64,000 bases of DNA, taken from Jackrogersella multiformis (lineage: Eukaryota; Ascomycota; Sordariomycetes; Xylariales; Hypoxylaceae). Positions 31,047 to 44,800 of the stretch are shown one piece after another. Every line of letters begins with the position of its first letter. Position 1 is the stretch's first letter. Location: the NCBI GenBank assembly GCA_902806575.1, contig CADCXD010000007.1:992001-1056000 (forward strand), in the 5' to 3' direction. A program made the translations under genes and the position numbers. The notes under the pieces were generated by a model. The model searched no databases, had not been told where the DNA came from, and saw only the letters and a program-made list of their open reading frames with translations.

Positions 31047-32107
31047 GCATTGTTCACCTAGGTAGCTTACCGTGTTTTTCATCCGAGATACTGATGAAAC
31101 CTGACGCCTGATTTCATGATTCTAGTAGGAGATGAGAGGCGTCTTACCTAATAACCTCAGATGCAACTGCGTCACTCTTATACACCGGCACCGTACGCTA
31201 AATGAAGTATGTTGGAGCTCAGACTGCTCAGACTCAGAATTGTAAGTCCACTATTACAACGTCGGAGGCAACCTGCCAATTGGACAATGCCAACAAGCTG
31301 TATAAGCTTGTCTCTCCTTTCCTCAGGCTGACTCAAGTGGTTAACATGATGCACATTTGATATTTGGTATTATTAAGTGAAGGTAAGGGCTTCATTTGCT
31401 TCTTGAATCCGACTTGAAGAGTATGAGCTTCAAGCTCTATAGAGTACCTGTAGGCAGCCTTTAGAGATTTGAAGCTGTCTAGCAGAAATAATATATGTAT
31501 GTTGATGTTGTAGAAGAAAAATTAAGTTCAAAAGGAGCTATTGCAACAATAGATGATGTATACTTCTTACAGTGCGCATCGCACTTTATCTAGGTACTCA
31601 AAAGTATCCTTTATCTCTAGGATAGGGCTTACCTAATTTTAAGCTTTATTTACTTAGGTACCTTGAATGTGGTTGTGCTTACTAGGTAGGTATGTAGGTA
31701 ATTGTGTACCTAAGTACCTATAGCCTTTGAAACCTTAAGCCAATTAGCGCCTCCACATGTCGCACGCATCTGGCATTTACCCAATTAGTAAATTGTACTT
31801 GGGTACAAATGTCATCCACCAATCCTACCTTCATCATCGTCGTATTTCTCCCATCTCCCATGAGCAAGCTTGGACTTTTAAGAACGCTTAGACGTTTTTA
31901 GACTCTCCTTAGACCAGGTCGACAATCTGCATGAACCCGAGAATTTCAATGTCGGTCTGCCCCGCCAAATAAAAACATCTCGAATGGACTTCCACTTATT
32001 TTCACGACCTAACACTCCTTGAACATTCCTTAGCTCAGAGCAGCTTGAACCAACTTTTTATATACGCACCTACATCTACATCTACATCTATATCTATATC
32101 TGCCATC
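31047..32107. other. Intergenic spacer
   Basis: No coding sequence is supported. Contains ACCTAGGT at 31056-31063 and a cluster of TAGGTA/TACCTA motifs at 31660-31720. The 5' flank of the downstream gene ends with a (CATCTA)n/(TATCTA)n-like run at 32070-32100. Confidence 0.55.
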
Positions 32108-33650
32108 ATGCTGCAGGTACCCATTCGAGAGAAAGCCAATGGCGGTAGCAAGGGCACCAAAGCCGTCATCCTGGTACGCTTATGTCCCGCCTCTCAACTC
32201 ACAACTCACTTAGTAGTATATAAAAAGAAAAAGAAAAAAAAACACCCACTAATCAATTTCGTCTACATACAGGTCGGCGGTCCTTCGAGAGGAACCAGGT
32301 TTCGCCCTTTGTCGCTTGATGTCCCCAAGGTCTGTTCCGTCGGTCGATCTTAGATCTATTACATCCACCATACTGACGAACAGTCTAGCCCCTTTTCGAC
32401 GTTGCTGGACACCCCATCGTCTGGCACTGCTTGACCGCCATTGCGAAGGTGCCCTCGATCCAGGAGGTTTGCATGATCGGCTACTACGACGAATCCGTAT
32501 TCAAGGACTTCATTAAGGAAGCCGCCTCCGAATTCCCTAACCTCCCCATCAAATACCTGCGAGAATACCAAGCCCTAGGTACGGCAGGTGGCCTATACCA
32601 TTTCCGAGATGCAATCCTCAAGGGCCGGCCCGAGCGCATCTTTGTCCTCAACTCCGACGTATGTTGTTCCTTCCCCCTCAACGAGATGGCCAAGCTCTTC
32701 GACGATAAGGATGCCGAAGCTGTCATCCTGGGTACGCGGGTGAGCGAGGACGCCGCAACCAACTTCGGATGCATCGTGTCGGACCAACACTCTCGTCGTG
32801 TCCTGCATTACGTTGAGAAGCCAGAGAGCCACATATCAAATCTTATCAACTGTGGTGTATACCTGTTCAGCGTCGATGCCATCTTCCCTAGCATCAAGAC
32901 CGCTATCAAGCGAAGAACAGACCGACCCCGATTGGTGTCATACCCGTCGTCCGAGAACCTCGAGTCGAGCTTCATGGCCGAAGACGACGAGGAGCGCAAG
33001 AACGAGGTCATCCGCCTGGAACAAGACATCCTAAGCGATCTTGCAGATAGCAAGCAATTCTTCGTCTACGAAACCAAGGACTTTTGGCGCCAGATTAAGA
33101 CAGCCGGTTCCGCTGTCCCGGCCAACGCGCTGTACCTGCAGCAGGCCTACCAAACTGAGTCTAACGAACTTGCGAAGCCTTCTCCTAACGTCATACCGCC
33201 TGTATTCATTCATCCTTCCGCACACGTGGACCCCACCGCCAAACTTGGACCCAACGTTTCCATCGGGCCCCGGGTCACCATCGGACCTGGCGCGAGAGTC
33301 AAGGAGTCCATTGTCCTCGAGGACGCAGAGATCAAGCATGACGCTTGTGTGCTATACTCCATCGTCGGATGGAACAGCCGCGTGGGGGCCTGGGCTCGCG
33401 TCGAAGGCACACCCACGCCCGTCACCAGCCACTCGACTAGCATTGTGAAGAACGGTGTCAAGGTGCAGAGCATCACCATCCTAGGCAAGGAATGCGGGGT
33501 CGGAGACGAAGTGCGCGTGCAGAACTGCGTCTGCTTGCCTTTCAAGGAGTTGAAGAGGGTAAGTCTTGCATCCCAGCCCCCAATATAAAACCTCTGCCAG
33601 ATCTAGCTAACGTAACTCCCTAGGATGTCGCTAATGAAGTCATCATGTAA
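32108..33650 (+). CDS. Mannose-1-phosphate guanylyltransferase alpha-like protein (GMPPA type)
   Basis: Four exons, 32108-32173, 32273-32329, 32389-33558 and 33624-33650, give 439 residues. Joining exons 1-3 restores the nucleotidyltransferase signature [33 protein letters not shown] at about 20-52. The last exon encodes only DVANEVIM and a stop. Residues 1-240 form the sugar-nucleotide transferase fold (LNSDVCCSFP, VEKPE, NCGVYLF). Residues ~300-439 are a left-handed beta-helix with hexapeptide repeats (VIPPVFIHPSAHVDPTAKLGPNVSIGP). Family knowledge: GMPPB makes GDP-mannose from GTP and mannose-1-phosphate in the cytosol, while the GMPPA paralogue is mainly a regulatory subunit. The [13 protein letters not shown] form, rather than GGFGTRLRPLT, and the long insert (EDDEERKNEVIRLEQDIL) point to the GMPPA branch. 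Both supply GDP-mannose for glycosylation and cell-wall mannan. Confidence 0.9.
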
Positions 33651-34887
33651 GAGGGTTTGGGTAAATCACTTACGAGCTTCTCATCTTCTTAGGAAACCTA
33701 CGAGCACAGTCGGCTCCATCTTCGGTGTAATGGACATTAAAAATCACGGTGATACCTAAGGCGCGACATGCTAGCCAGCGAGATAGTTAGGAAGTTATAT
33801 AATTGACAACGTGTTTGCTTTGACTGTTAATCTAGCTCGTGACATTTTTTTAACGCGACTTTACTGATGCTCGGGTTCTAGGTGCGCTCTTATTATGTAG
33901 GCCATGTAAGTACCGAATCATGGGTATTATCCTAGGACACAACGTTTAGGTTTTTCCTTAATGTGAGGAAGAATCATACTCAGTGATTTAGATGGTATTT
34001 GCTACATGAGATAAGTTCATAACCACCGGGATGGCTTGGTCATGGTCATGGTCCAAGAGCTGGGTTTCCATCACTGCGGTTTTGATCAAGTGAGGTTCGG
34101 TGACCGTTGGTAATGGTCGGTTCAAAGCTTAGATTAAATCAGGGCATACATAGTTGGGAGATACTTCTGTTTATAGGTACCTAGGTATGGGTGGATGGTT
34201 AGTTATGAAGAGTAACCTACCAGGGGCGAGAGGCATAGTCGCGTAAGATTTCAAGCTTAGCGACGGCTAAGGCCAAAAAATATCACCAGAATAAGTAGTT
34301 CTGTCATGGAGTATAAATTAAGCAGGCCCGTTACTGGTGAGCTTTATGAGTTACACCTCTACTGTGTATATCTCCTAATGGCCGTACCCAAATAAGGACC
34401 ATCAATATAGGCAACATCATTGACTTGAACATATTCTCGTATTCTATACGCCTAGTTATATCTTGTTTTACCTAATGCCCTAAACATAAGAGAACCCGTT
34501 CTTTGCGCCATGATATTATACCTAGGTACACGAGGTAGTTTTCCTCACTATTTACTTTACATACAAGAGATATTTGAAAGCAAACCGAAAGCAAATTCCA
34601 ATGAGACTGGCGTATCTTCGTTCAACACACTAACTACGTACATACATACCCAGGTACATACACGAGCGGCAACAAACGGTATTAACAACCACATTAAATA
34701 GCGTGTCATATTAACAGCGGACGCAGCCCGCGAGACGAATGTAAAGCAACAAGAACGCTCCATTGGTGTTTTCTTTTTCTTTTTCCTATTTTTTTGGGCG
34801 CCCTTGTTGCTGGCACCGAACCCTCCCCCCTCCACCTCCTGCTCCTCCACCACCTCATCTTCCTCCTTCTTATACACACACACACCC
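33651..34887. other. Intergenic spacer between convergent genes
   Basis: No gene is supported. ACCTAGGT copies lie at 34179-34186 and 34520-34527. A T-rich and C-rich stretch at 34770-34890 is the 3' flank of the minus-strand membrane protein gene. Confidence 0.55.
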
Positions 34888-35587
34888 CTACCGGTAAGCA
34901 AAAATCGTGCTCTCAGTCTCCGCCGTAAACTCGGTACGCCTATCATCCTCATTCTTCGCGAACGGCGGCACGGGGGGGCGCACGCCGGCCGGCAGGCCGA
35001 TCGGCGCCGGCCCCACGGCCGTGAGCTGCGACTGGCGCCACGGGTGGGAGTCGCGCCACGTGGGCGGCGAGTCCTGCCAGGGCGGCGTCGCCATCCACTG
35101 CCCGCTCTGCGAGCGCACGCTGCCGCCCGGCACGTACGCGGGCTGCATGAGCGACGGCGCCCTGGCGAACGGCTGCGGCGGCGGCGGCATCATCGTCCCG
35201 CCCGCCTCCGACATCTGCGACCGCGCGAGCTCCTCGTCCCGTAGCGAGTCCACCTCCTGCTGGGCCAGCCGCGCGCGGCGCCGCCGCCGGCTGAGGAAGA
35301 ACGCCAGCCCCGCGATCGCGACGACGGCGACGGCCGTCCAGATGCCGATGGCGGCCTTGGCTCCCTCGCTCAAGGTCGGCGGGTCGGCCGACCCGATGGC
35401 GGGCTGCCCCGAGGCGCCGGCGGCGGTGATCCCGGCTGACGGCGAGGAGGTGACGAGGCCGGCGTTCTGGCCTTCCCCGTCGCCTTGGCCGCTGGGCGTC
35501 GAGTCCACCGAGCTGACCGACTTGACGTCTTCCTCCACCCCGTCCCCGCTTACGGAGGAGTCCGAGTCTTCTGAATCCTCCTCCTCC

Positions 35588-35619
<32 letters not shown>

Positions 35620-35844
35620 CTCGTCGGGTGTGGCTGTGGGTGTAGGTGCGGTTGCGGTTGCGGTTGCGGTTGCCTGTCCCTGCCTGGCGGCGAGCTTGGC
35701 GACCCGGTGCCTCCGGAGGAAGTTGTTGAGGGCCTCCGGCGGCAGCGAGACCTCGCTAGCGCCGGCGCCTTGGATCCAGGCCGCGGTACTGACGAAGGTC
35801 GCGACGCGCGCTGCGCTGATAGTATTGGGGAACTGGTACGCCAT
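34888..35844 (-). CDS. Single-pass membrane protein with polyglutamate linker
   Basis: 318 residues from the first in-frame ATG (35844). The frame extends further upstream but has no earlier ATG, so an upstream exon is possible: CTTGCACAG directly before the ATG could be a splice acceptor. Residues 1-30 are moderately hydrophobic and may be a weak signal sequence. About 59-72 is an Ala/Thr/Pro repeat (TATATATAP), 75-89 a run of ~15 Glu, then Ser/Asp/Gly-rich sequence to 160. One clear transmembrane helix (AAIGIWTAVAVVAIAGLAFFL, about 164-184) is followed by SRRRRRARL, so the C-terminal ~130 residues, Pro-rich with PPW/PTW motifs, should be cytoplasmic. The layout resembles fungal cell-surface sensors of the Mid2/Wsc type, but neither named domain is present. 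Function is not assigned. Confidence 0.7.
35575..35632 (-). repeat. Trinucleotide (GAG/GAA) repeat encoding polyglutamate
   Basis: The plus strand reads (TCC/CTC/TTC)n, giving about 15 Glu codons on the minus strand within the membrane protein. It is a mixed GAG/GAA run, so an older or purified repeat. Confidence 0.8.
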
Positions 35845-37019
35845 CCTGTGCAAGTTGAAGAAGAAGAAGAAGAAAAGAGAAAAAAAAGAGCCGAAATGGA
35901 ACGAAACGAATGAACCGTCGTCGAGACGAGTAAAGCTATTCTCGCGTCCTCCCGGCTTTCCTTGTCCGGTTCGTTCTGATACACGTTGGTTCCACCGGGG
36001 ATTTCGCCGTGTAGTATAGGTATAGTCGACCGGTAGCAAGAGGAGAGATTGTGCTTCAACGACCAGCGACCGCGAATGTCGATACTAGGCAAACTACGCT
36101 TCGGCTCGTCTTGAAGGCGTGAACGTTGGGTTGCCGAGGAGCATTAGACCGAGCAGAAAGAAGAGAGAAGAAAAGAATGGGTCTTCTTGGAGGAGACGAG
36201 ACTAGGCGTACGTATGTATATACCAGCCGGTGGAATGCCGGAGGCAGAAAGTGCTTGTTCTGCGATCGGCATCTCTCCTATGCTAGGTGCCATGGCACAG
36301 GCTCGATGGGATTGGATCGTTCGGAAGAGCTACGGTGTCGAAGTTCGGCGCTTTGATCTTGCTGGGCTGCGATACCGTAGCAGACATCCCGGGGAAGCGA
36401 TGAGATGAAACAAGATCCAAATGCCAAGGGTATCAATGTCCTCTTGGCGGTCCGCACCGTCTGCTCAACTACCAAACATCTTCGTCGAATTCCCCAGGGT
36501 CCACCGGACTCACTTCCACTGGTCGATCTCTGAGCTAAATTCAGATCAGAAATGCAGCCTCACAGAAGCCAAGCATCGGTTTAGGCTACATCCGACAGCT
36601 GTCGTCGCGGATGCGTCAACATGTCGACGCCGGCAGCGGTCGTTAGACGAAACAAATATATGCCTCATATTCCAATGTTTCAATCCCAAAATCATTCCCT
36701 CGAACCCACTGCTTTTATATTTTTACCTACCGTGTTTCAATCAGATCCAAATCGCCAACTGATATCTACCTGGGTTGTGTATTAATGCCAGAGTGACCCC
36801 CACTCCTCTCCTCTCCTCTCTCCTGAATCCAAGATAAGGGGATGTGTAATAAGGCAGCGGTGTAATTGCTATTATACTGTTAGCCTCAAAATCTTAAACA
36901 GGAGGAATCATCTTAGATAGAACTCATACATTCCCGCTATGTTACTAGTTGCGTTCCTCGTTTCGCAGTTGACCGCTGTAAACCTTTCTCGTAGAGTATT
37001 AGTCGTCTCTGAGCTTCGT
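35845..37019. other. Intergenic region upstream of the membrane protein, downstream of the HET gene
   Basis: The first ~200 bases are probably 5' UTR/promoter of the minus-strand membrane protein, with a CT/GA-rich tract at 35862-35892. From 36100 to 36770 short ORFs occur on both strands without recognisable motifs. CTCTCCTCTCCTCTCTCCT near 36805-36825 is a pyrimidine repeat. Confidence 0.5.
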
Positions 37020-38881
37020 TTACTTGACGAATAAACCGAGGATTCCATATCTTACGTGCTTACCTCTATTTTCTCTCCTAGATATGAAAATGTCGACGAC
37101 ATCAATAAATGAGGCTCCATGTTCGAGATATAGTCTTTGCACATCGACTCTTATACGAGGAAAGGGTGCAACATCCAATCTCCAGCTGTCCGACGGGATC
37201 GCCATGATCTTAGAGTGCAACGGTTCCACGACGAAAGTCTTGTGGGAGCTATGCCATCGGATCCCTCTATACTCCATTGGTTCTTGAATCCTATCGAGAT
37301 CGTCGCAAATCGTTGGGATGATTCCGACTGAAAGCGGTCCCCACCGAACCTTAACGTCGAGAATTCGGCCCAGACAGAGGCTAAAGCCGTGGTCGTTTTT
37401 GACTTCATTCGGCTCGTAGACTATCGAAACAAACTTGTCGTGGATTCTGCCATTTACTTTGACCACACGCTCGTGATAATGATGGTTGATACGGGGGTTG
37501 ATGCTCAGACTAGTCAATCTATTCGTCCCCTCATAGACGTGTCTTCGTATGATAACGTCGCCGCAACCAAATACCCTTCGTTTCTCAGGTGTGATGTGCA
37601 GCAACCTCGTTTCTTCGAAGAGAACCCTATATGATTGCTGCGTCAGATGTTCCCTACGGAAGACTAATTCTTGCGTCCTTCCATAGTACATGTCCCCTAA
37701 TTGCTGTATGGTGATGCGTGGCAGCCAGGTAGGATGCTTCTCGTGGCAGCAGAGCAACAATGCATTCATAGCTGTGCGTAATTGTGATATTTTGGGCCGA
37801 TCCCAATGGTAGACTGAGTAGAAAAAGGGCAAAACTGGTAGCCGAATCCGGATCTCGGAGCCAGCCAGCACTGGCAAGGCAACATAGGTATGTTCCAGTC
37901 TTCGATAAAAGTCCACGGCGATTGACGAAGGAGTAAACTTCCCAGAGTGAGCGAAATCTCTCGGTGATTCTGCAAGGAGTCCAAGGAGAGGCTTCGGCTG
38001 TGTCCATGGAATATCCTCCTTTCCCAGTATTATATCATCATTCGTAACTTCTATCGAAGGTCTCGAGACTGTAGTACCCCACGCGAATATAGAATGATCA
38101 TCGGATCTCCCCTTTAATATCTCTTCTTGGAGTCTCTTGAAAGCTTTCTTCCCCTCTCCGTAGATTAAAGGCATGTTGATGTTGAAGAGTCCAAGCAGGG
38201 AATACGCCACATCCTCGACTCGAGAGGTCTTCCGGTCCGCCGCCCAAGACATCATCTTAGCCGTACTTGCCAAATCCAGGTTGGAGCTATCTGGAAACCT
38301 AGGCTCGATAAGGGTGATTGAATAAAGAAGCTGAGATAGGTGATGCTTGTCGCCGAGGAAACACCAGTCCGCCGAGTAGAAGCAGAGCTTGGTCGGCGCT
38401 ATGAGCTCCTGAAGCGTCCAACCCCGTCGAAACCAATAGCTTTTGGCAAATTCCGAGTCCAAAGTTGATGTATCGGTGTCTCTCGAAACATCAGATAGAT
38501 AGGCATAGCAGACCATCGAGTTTTGATACCATCGAAACATAGAATTTATAGATTCGGATAGTTCTGCACTGCTGGTCTTATCAATGCAACACCTATGCTC
38601 AAAGAGTCCTTAGTATACCCCTGGAACACATAACACTGTATAACTACGACGTACGTATCAACCCAGACCCATTCAAGGCCTTCTCGCAAGGCCTGTTTGC
38701 GGCAGTATCTGATCTTTCGGTAACCTTTCCGGAACCTCAGCTGAAACGAAAAGCTATCCCGCCAATCCTGGAAGCTGATTTCTTCCTCTCCCCACGTATG
38801 AGAGAGTATGGCATACGGAGGAATATTTTCATCGATATTGAATTCTTTGATTTCTTTACGGGAGGCATGGAGGAGCCGCAT
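37020..38881 (-). CDS. HET-domain protein (heterokaryon-incompatibility type)
   Basis: Two exons on the minus strand: 38881-38655 and 38592-37020, 599 residues. The 62-nt intron (GTACGT...ATAG) splits the core HET motif; joining gives WVWVDTCCIDKTSSAELSESINSMFRWY. The start MRLLHA and YAILSHTWG at about 24-32 are classical for the family, as are RGWTLQELIAP near 145-155 and SRVEDVAYSLLGLF plus MPLIYGEG near 205-230. Family knowledge: HET domains, structurally TIR-like, trigger cell death after fusion of genetically different hyphae. After ~260 the sequence is a variable ~340-residue C-terminus with no recognised NACHT, WD40 or ankyrin repeats, so it may be a stand-alone HET protein awaiting a partner. 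No break is seen. Specificity cannot be predicted. Confidence 0.9.
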
Positions 38882-41800
38882 CACAAATTTTCGCAAGGTA
38901 AATTATTTGATCTTACTGGGTGATAGGAAAAACTCATAATATGAACAAGACTTAAACAGCGAGGACTTTCATAATCAATATATATACCTAGATGAATAGG
39001 TTATAGGTATATCTTTCATGATATTAGGGCGTGGTGGCATGGCTTTCCGGTGAGGCTGTACATACACCGAAAGGCTTGAATTAGCAATCTGCAGAAACAT
39101 GGCGTACATAAATCCCACCCCCTTTTTTCCTTCTATCATAAAACATGATCCCCTTCCCCAGGCGACTCAAAATTGGACATGATATGAAGCGAGTATATCA
39201 CGATAGATATCGGCTTTCACCCCGGGCCCTCAACCCGAAGCCGTACCTAGGCACGGAACGGAGCGAAGTACGGGGAAGGGAAGGGAATCCCTGTCGCCAC
39301 GCGGTGCTAGCACCGTAGTGAAGAAAGCCGGGTAGAGCCATCGCCATGGTACAGGGCTTATGGGCTTGAATAAACACGTGCTACGGTACATGCATGCTTA
39401 GGTGCAGTCTAGCCCCTTGAGTCTTTCGGGCTGCAGTATCGTTTACTAGGTAGCATGTATAAGCCTGTAAAGGGACTATCTCCTGAGATGCAAGTACGAC
39501 ATTAACCTTTTGCCAATTTCTTCACCGGGGGCTCCCGATGTGACGGGTCCGTCGTGGGAGCTCGTCACGTCATAGAACGGACGAGCAAACAAACAGGTTC
39601 TTTCTACTATCTACTATCCGCTACAGATGGATGTAGCTGATCTGATCGGGCCCCCAACATGTGCTACGTAGACGCTGCGTGTATCCGACACCTACTAGTC
39701 TAGTCGGTCCACCACCACCACCACCACCCCCTCTAATATATCTCCCGTGCTGCCTACGATAGCCTTCACTGGAAGAAAGAGAGAGAAAAGGGAATAAATC
39801 CAAGGCAAGATTCCAGCTAGGCTCAGCTGAACATACTCCGCATCGTGCGCGCGCGAGAGGAAGCAGACGGTACGTCGCACTAGGCTACCTACCTACCCTC
39901 TCGTAAGCCCAATCTCGCTGCGTGACATGAGGGATGGAGGGGCAGGTTGTGTAGTGAGGTGGTATAGGAGCAAGTAAGGCTACGACACACATGCGAGCAA
40001 ATCTGCTAAGATCACACTGCATGCGGCCTACTGCAACCTAAGGAAAAGTAGCGCCACACCCGCACGCACGCGCAGGGCATCCTATCCCCTCAAGCCCGAG
40101 AGTAAGCGACGAGTGTGGAATGAGGCTATAGTATCTTTTGGGAATTGGGACGAAGGAATATACTAGTATGATAGACAAACGGGCGCGTCTCGGGCCATTG
40201 GAACTAGAGCTATATCGCAAATCCGTGAAGAGTTTCAGGGGCTTGGGATGATACCTACCCGTTTGTCATACTGACCGTGCCGGACCGGTACGGGCATATC
40301 CTTCTTGTTGCTTAGCAAGTGTTACCATTTTATGTACCTCAGAATAATGTGATATAGTTAGAGGGATTTTAGGACATGTATGTTTGAACTTGTCTGATAC
40401 ATAGAAAGGGGGGGCTGGGATACGTTTAGTTTGGTAGGGTTGGCAAGGAAAGTTGTCAACTCGATGATGTCGTGCATACAACATATGTTGTTAGGCCTTG
40501 AGGAGCTGAACAAAAGGAGGAGGAACTCAGAGAGCAGACGAGTAGGTTGGCGATTAATAGATTAAGCCTACTCCTACATAGTAACTTTCCGTTGTGTCTG
40601 GGTGCAAACTGCAAGCAATGTGACGATGGGCAGCGATGCCATTGGCGGTGGGGTTCTCTGTCCCTCTATTCCTACGTATGACTTGCATAGCCGCTGGTAC
40701 CCCCCAAGTTAGGTAGGCACTTAGGTAGGCATTCAAGAAAGTCGGGCGTTGGGAATCCCACCACCTGAAGGCATCAATTGCAGTCGGTGGGTGTGCAGAA
40801 CAAAAGGCTCGATCGTGTTCGATGGCCGGGTAAGTCGCTACTAATTACCAATACATCCTCACGGCAACGAATTGGCTTGTCAGACCAACTCTAGACCGCA
40901 ATAGCATCGCCCGGCTGTGTGCCCGACGGCCTCGTGTGTGACACATGAATTCATCAATGATGTTCACTCATCCAGCCCAGATACAATTTCAGGCAGAAAA
41001 GTCGCTGCGGCTATCAGGGACGGAAAACAGGCACCTAAAGCTCGTCATCGATATGGGATCGTCGGTTCATCCCATCGTCTATGATCAAGAGAGAGGGGGA
41101 AAACCGGTCGATCCGTTACATCTAGGTAGGTAGAGCCACGGGCGTGCGCATATGCCCGCTGCGTACTAAGCCTTACGAGAGACGTAAACGGGTGCGCCCC
41201 AGGGACGGCTAGGTAAGAAAATCATCTAGAAGGGAGATGGCATATTCCAAACGCTGGCCACTACCCCCCCCGCGCCTGTGCCTCTTGCGGCGTGAGACCT
41301 AATTTGTGCCTCCCCGAATAGGTACGACGAGATAAAGACAACACTACCTATGTCATCCCAGCTCTTGTGGGGGGCAGCCAGTGATGCTATTTCGGTCGTG
41401 GGTGAATGCGACTATATCATGTATGCACTGCGCGCGAAGAAGGCTGGCGCCTTGCCACGCTTACGCTACCTACATACCTAGGTATGTACAGTCGCATCCA
41501 TACCGGTATCTTTTCTCTCTCTTTTCTGCCCCAATGCCGGGGAACAAGTCGTGCCGTGCTCAAGCCTCAGCACGTACGACGCGGCCGAGATCCGGCTTAT
41601 GATTGGAGACGCTTGCGCCCTGAGCCGTGGGACGGAGCCCCCAATTGGAATTCTTTGACAGGACGGACGAGGGATGGGTAGGACGAAAAGTTTTTGATAC
41701 GATCACATCAGCACCGTAAATAGTCACCGGGATGACCAACTGCCGCGACAGACGCGGATGGCTTGAGACAGGGGAGTATGAATTAATAGTAGATATTTCT

Positions 41801-44800
41801 TATTATTGACAAAGACCCAACCTGCATTTTTTTTTATATCGATCGAGTACCTGCGGCCTATGGGGTCTGTATACCTACCTCTATGTAATTCGTATAAGTC
41901 TCCGATAGGATGGTGAAGTTGAAGTATGCAAGGTACTAATCTTGGGTCATGTTGTTATTGTTTCGTTCTCAGATGTTTGTGCGGATAGAAACATTGTTGA
42001 TACATGATTCAATCCATCCATGCCAGGGATATTTTGATATTTTGAATTTTCTCGGTCTAAAACAACTAGAACAACTAAAACAAAGCCAACACAAAATGTA
42101 GAAAAGTCTCAGATAGGGGTATGTGCTACGTACCTATGTAAGTGCTTCTTCTCGTTTCATACACACCCCGATCCATGAGGTCGTAGAACATGTCACCAGC
42201 CACAATTACATGATTACACGATTACACGCAGGAGGATGATATGCTGTTTACCGAATTGGAACCAATTGTGATTCGGTAGCTAAGATATCGTCACCGGTAT
42301 AATGTAGTCAGCATACGAAAGCGGTATTCTACCAAGGTCCAAAGCAGACATCATCGGGGAAAAAGAAGAAACGAAAAGCATCTAAACCCATCCTGTCCCT
42401 TGCCCTTCTTCGCGTGGGAGTGGATTCATGTACTGTAACCTCGCAGCGGCGGAATCCCAAGAAAGTCCAAGCCCGTTTTTGCTTGCCTCCTTGTCGTCGG
42501 CGCCATACCGTACCGTACATTATTACTAAACAATCTGCTATTGTAGAGGGGCCCTACTATGTACACTACCTACCTACTACGTACTCTTTGGCCTGCAACC
42601 GTAGTACACTACACTAGGGCCCTTGGAGCTTGCAGGGTATAATATCAAGTAATTACCAAAAGCAGCCTGGGCGGATCCCCGTTGACGCCCTATCGACCTC
42701 CGTAGGTGCCTAACAGCAATAATATGACGGAAGAGCAGGTTGGAGCAACCGATACACTGTGACTCGAATGGTAAATCGTAGGACAGCTCATTTCTATGGA
42801 TAACTTGTTTAATAGACAGGTGAGGAGGGGTAACGAGTCTGGCGAATGAGAAACTTGATGGCCCGCCTGTTCGAAGGTCGTGTGAGGATACATACATAGT
42901 ACTGGCCCTGAGGTCTTAAGGGATGTTAGACGTACGGAGGGAGTAGGAAGTCTAATCTTGTACATACCTAGTAGGTATCGTGGCCTCAATGCTTATGTGT
43001 GTACACACTGTATCTACATACTGTACTTACGAAGGAGCAAAAAAAGATTGACCTTGCAGACGCACGGAACACGGAATGGGCTCAGCTGTAAGACAACGAC
43101 ATGGATATCGAATCGCTAAATGAGCCTGTGAGAGCCCCTGGAAAAGCAATGTCCCAGTGGAGGATGAGGGATACACCGTGGCCTGTAACCCTATCATGGA
43201 ACCCTACCAAGGGGTCAATGTTGCGAAGGATATTATCTTTTTCTCACCATCACGATTCGATACAAAGGCTTTCGAAAGGCCCTAAAAGACATTGGGGAAA
43301 TAATTCATCTCGTAGTAATTAATTGAAATAAATAAAGAATTAATTGTATATACAAAAGTTCCCTCCTAATATCCTTTGGTGTTGACGTTCCAAGACTTTT
43401 CGGCGCGCGCCGGAACGAACAATGGGTGAGTGGCTTGGGGCATGAAAAGTAATTTCGGCCGAGCGGTTCCGGATATACACACAAAATATTTATTTTAAAA
43501 AATGGACAAAAGTAAAGGGAGATTATGGCAATGAGAGTAGGGAAGAAAAATTTTCAAAGGATTTTATTAGTGTATAATATATGTTGTTATTATTATTACA
43601 CCTAGGTATGCCATGGATGTGAACGGAGGCTGACAATGGATTGACATCCATCAAAGACACGTTTTTTTTGTGCTTCCCCCCTGGCCCTAAATGTTCTGAC
43701 CTACCTACCTAAGTAGAGATAGGCAGCTCCCAATTTTTGGGAAGTACAAAGTTATGACGAGATTAGGTACCTTAGTGCGATATGTCTGCATATATATGAC
43801 ATGAGAAAGAATAGGAGACCAATTGCTTTGCAAAGCATAGAAGAATTCCCCAGGGGCCGTCAGATAGGAGCCCCAGAGAAAAAGACATTAATATTGTTCA
43901 TCCTGACCCATGTAACACTGCTGAGTCACAGCAGTAATAGTAGCAAAACATCCATACCGTCAATGACTTACCTAATTAGTCCATGCGTTTGCGAAGCACG
44001 ATCGACGCATACGGGTCTCCATCTAGGGCCCCATGCCCTACGCACAGTTCAGTTCGGTAGCAAGCATATGCATACTAGGTCCATGCAAACACCAAGTAGC
44101 GGCACGAGGACGCCATGGGTAACCAAGCAATGGTTAAAATAACCCATAACCCATAACCCATGAAATGATAACGGCGAAGTGAGAGATACTCCACCAAGTC
44201 AGCGATACTCCATAAACCCATTTCAACATGTCACTTTCATTCAAATCACAATTCATATGCAAAAGTAGAGATATAGATAGGTAAGTAGTGAAGATTTATA
44301 ATAAGATAGGTGTGTTTTTTTGTCTTCCTGAGATTCCAGTTACAACCAAGAAATTAAAAAAATGAAAGAAAAGGGGTATCTCCCAGCCAGCCAGTACGAC
44401 CCGGTCCCGATCTCGAAAACATCTAGAGATCCTCTATAAATGCGTCCAGAGCAAACAATAAAATCAAAATGCCACAATGTCTGACATAACGCCCGCTGAT
44501 ATCGGCGCAGGGTGCCAACTGGTGACGCAAACACGGCTCGGCTGATCAACGAATCCGTCGATAATATCTAAATAACAATAACCATTAAACTCTTTTTCTA
44601 CAGCTGGGCAATAGCCAGCCTGATGCAGTTCCCGTCGACAGCAGCCATAATGCCGTCGGCCAAGATAAAATATAAAAATAAAACATTTCATCTCCCAATA
44701 ACCAACTTTTGAGTTCCCGAAAGTCCCGAAAGGGTATATCGCTCGTGTCCTCGTCAACTGCTTGCGCGGTGAGCCTGTGCGCAATATACGCACCCGCTCT

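Noticed and set aside
34907..36019. 370-codon plus-strand ORF
   Set aside because: Antisense of the membrane protein, with serine runs that mirror the polyglutamate repeat; the minus frame has a real transmembrane helix.
44143..44162. Tandem ATAACCC/CCATAACC, telomere-like
   Set aside because: Only three units, and they do not match the TTAGGG-type repeat of ascomycete telomeres.
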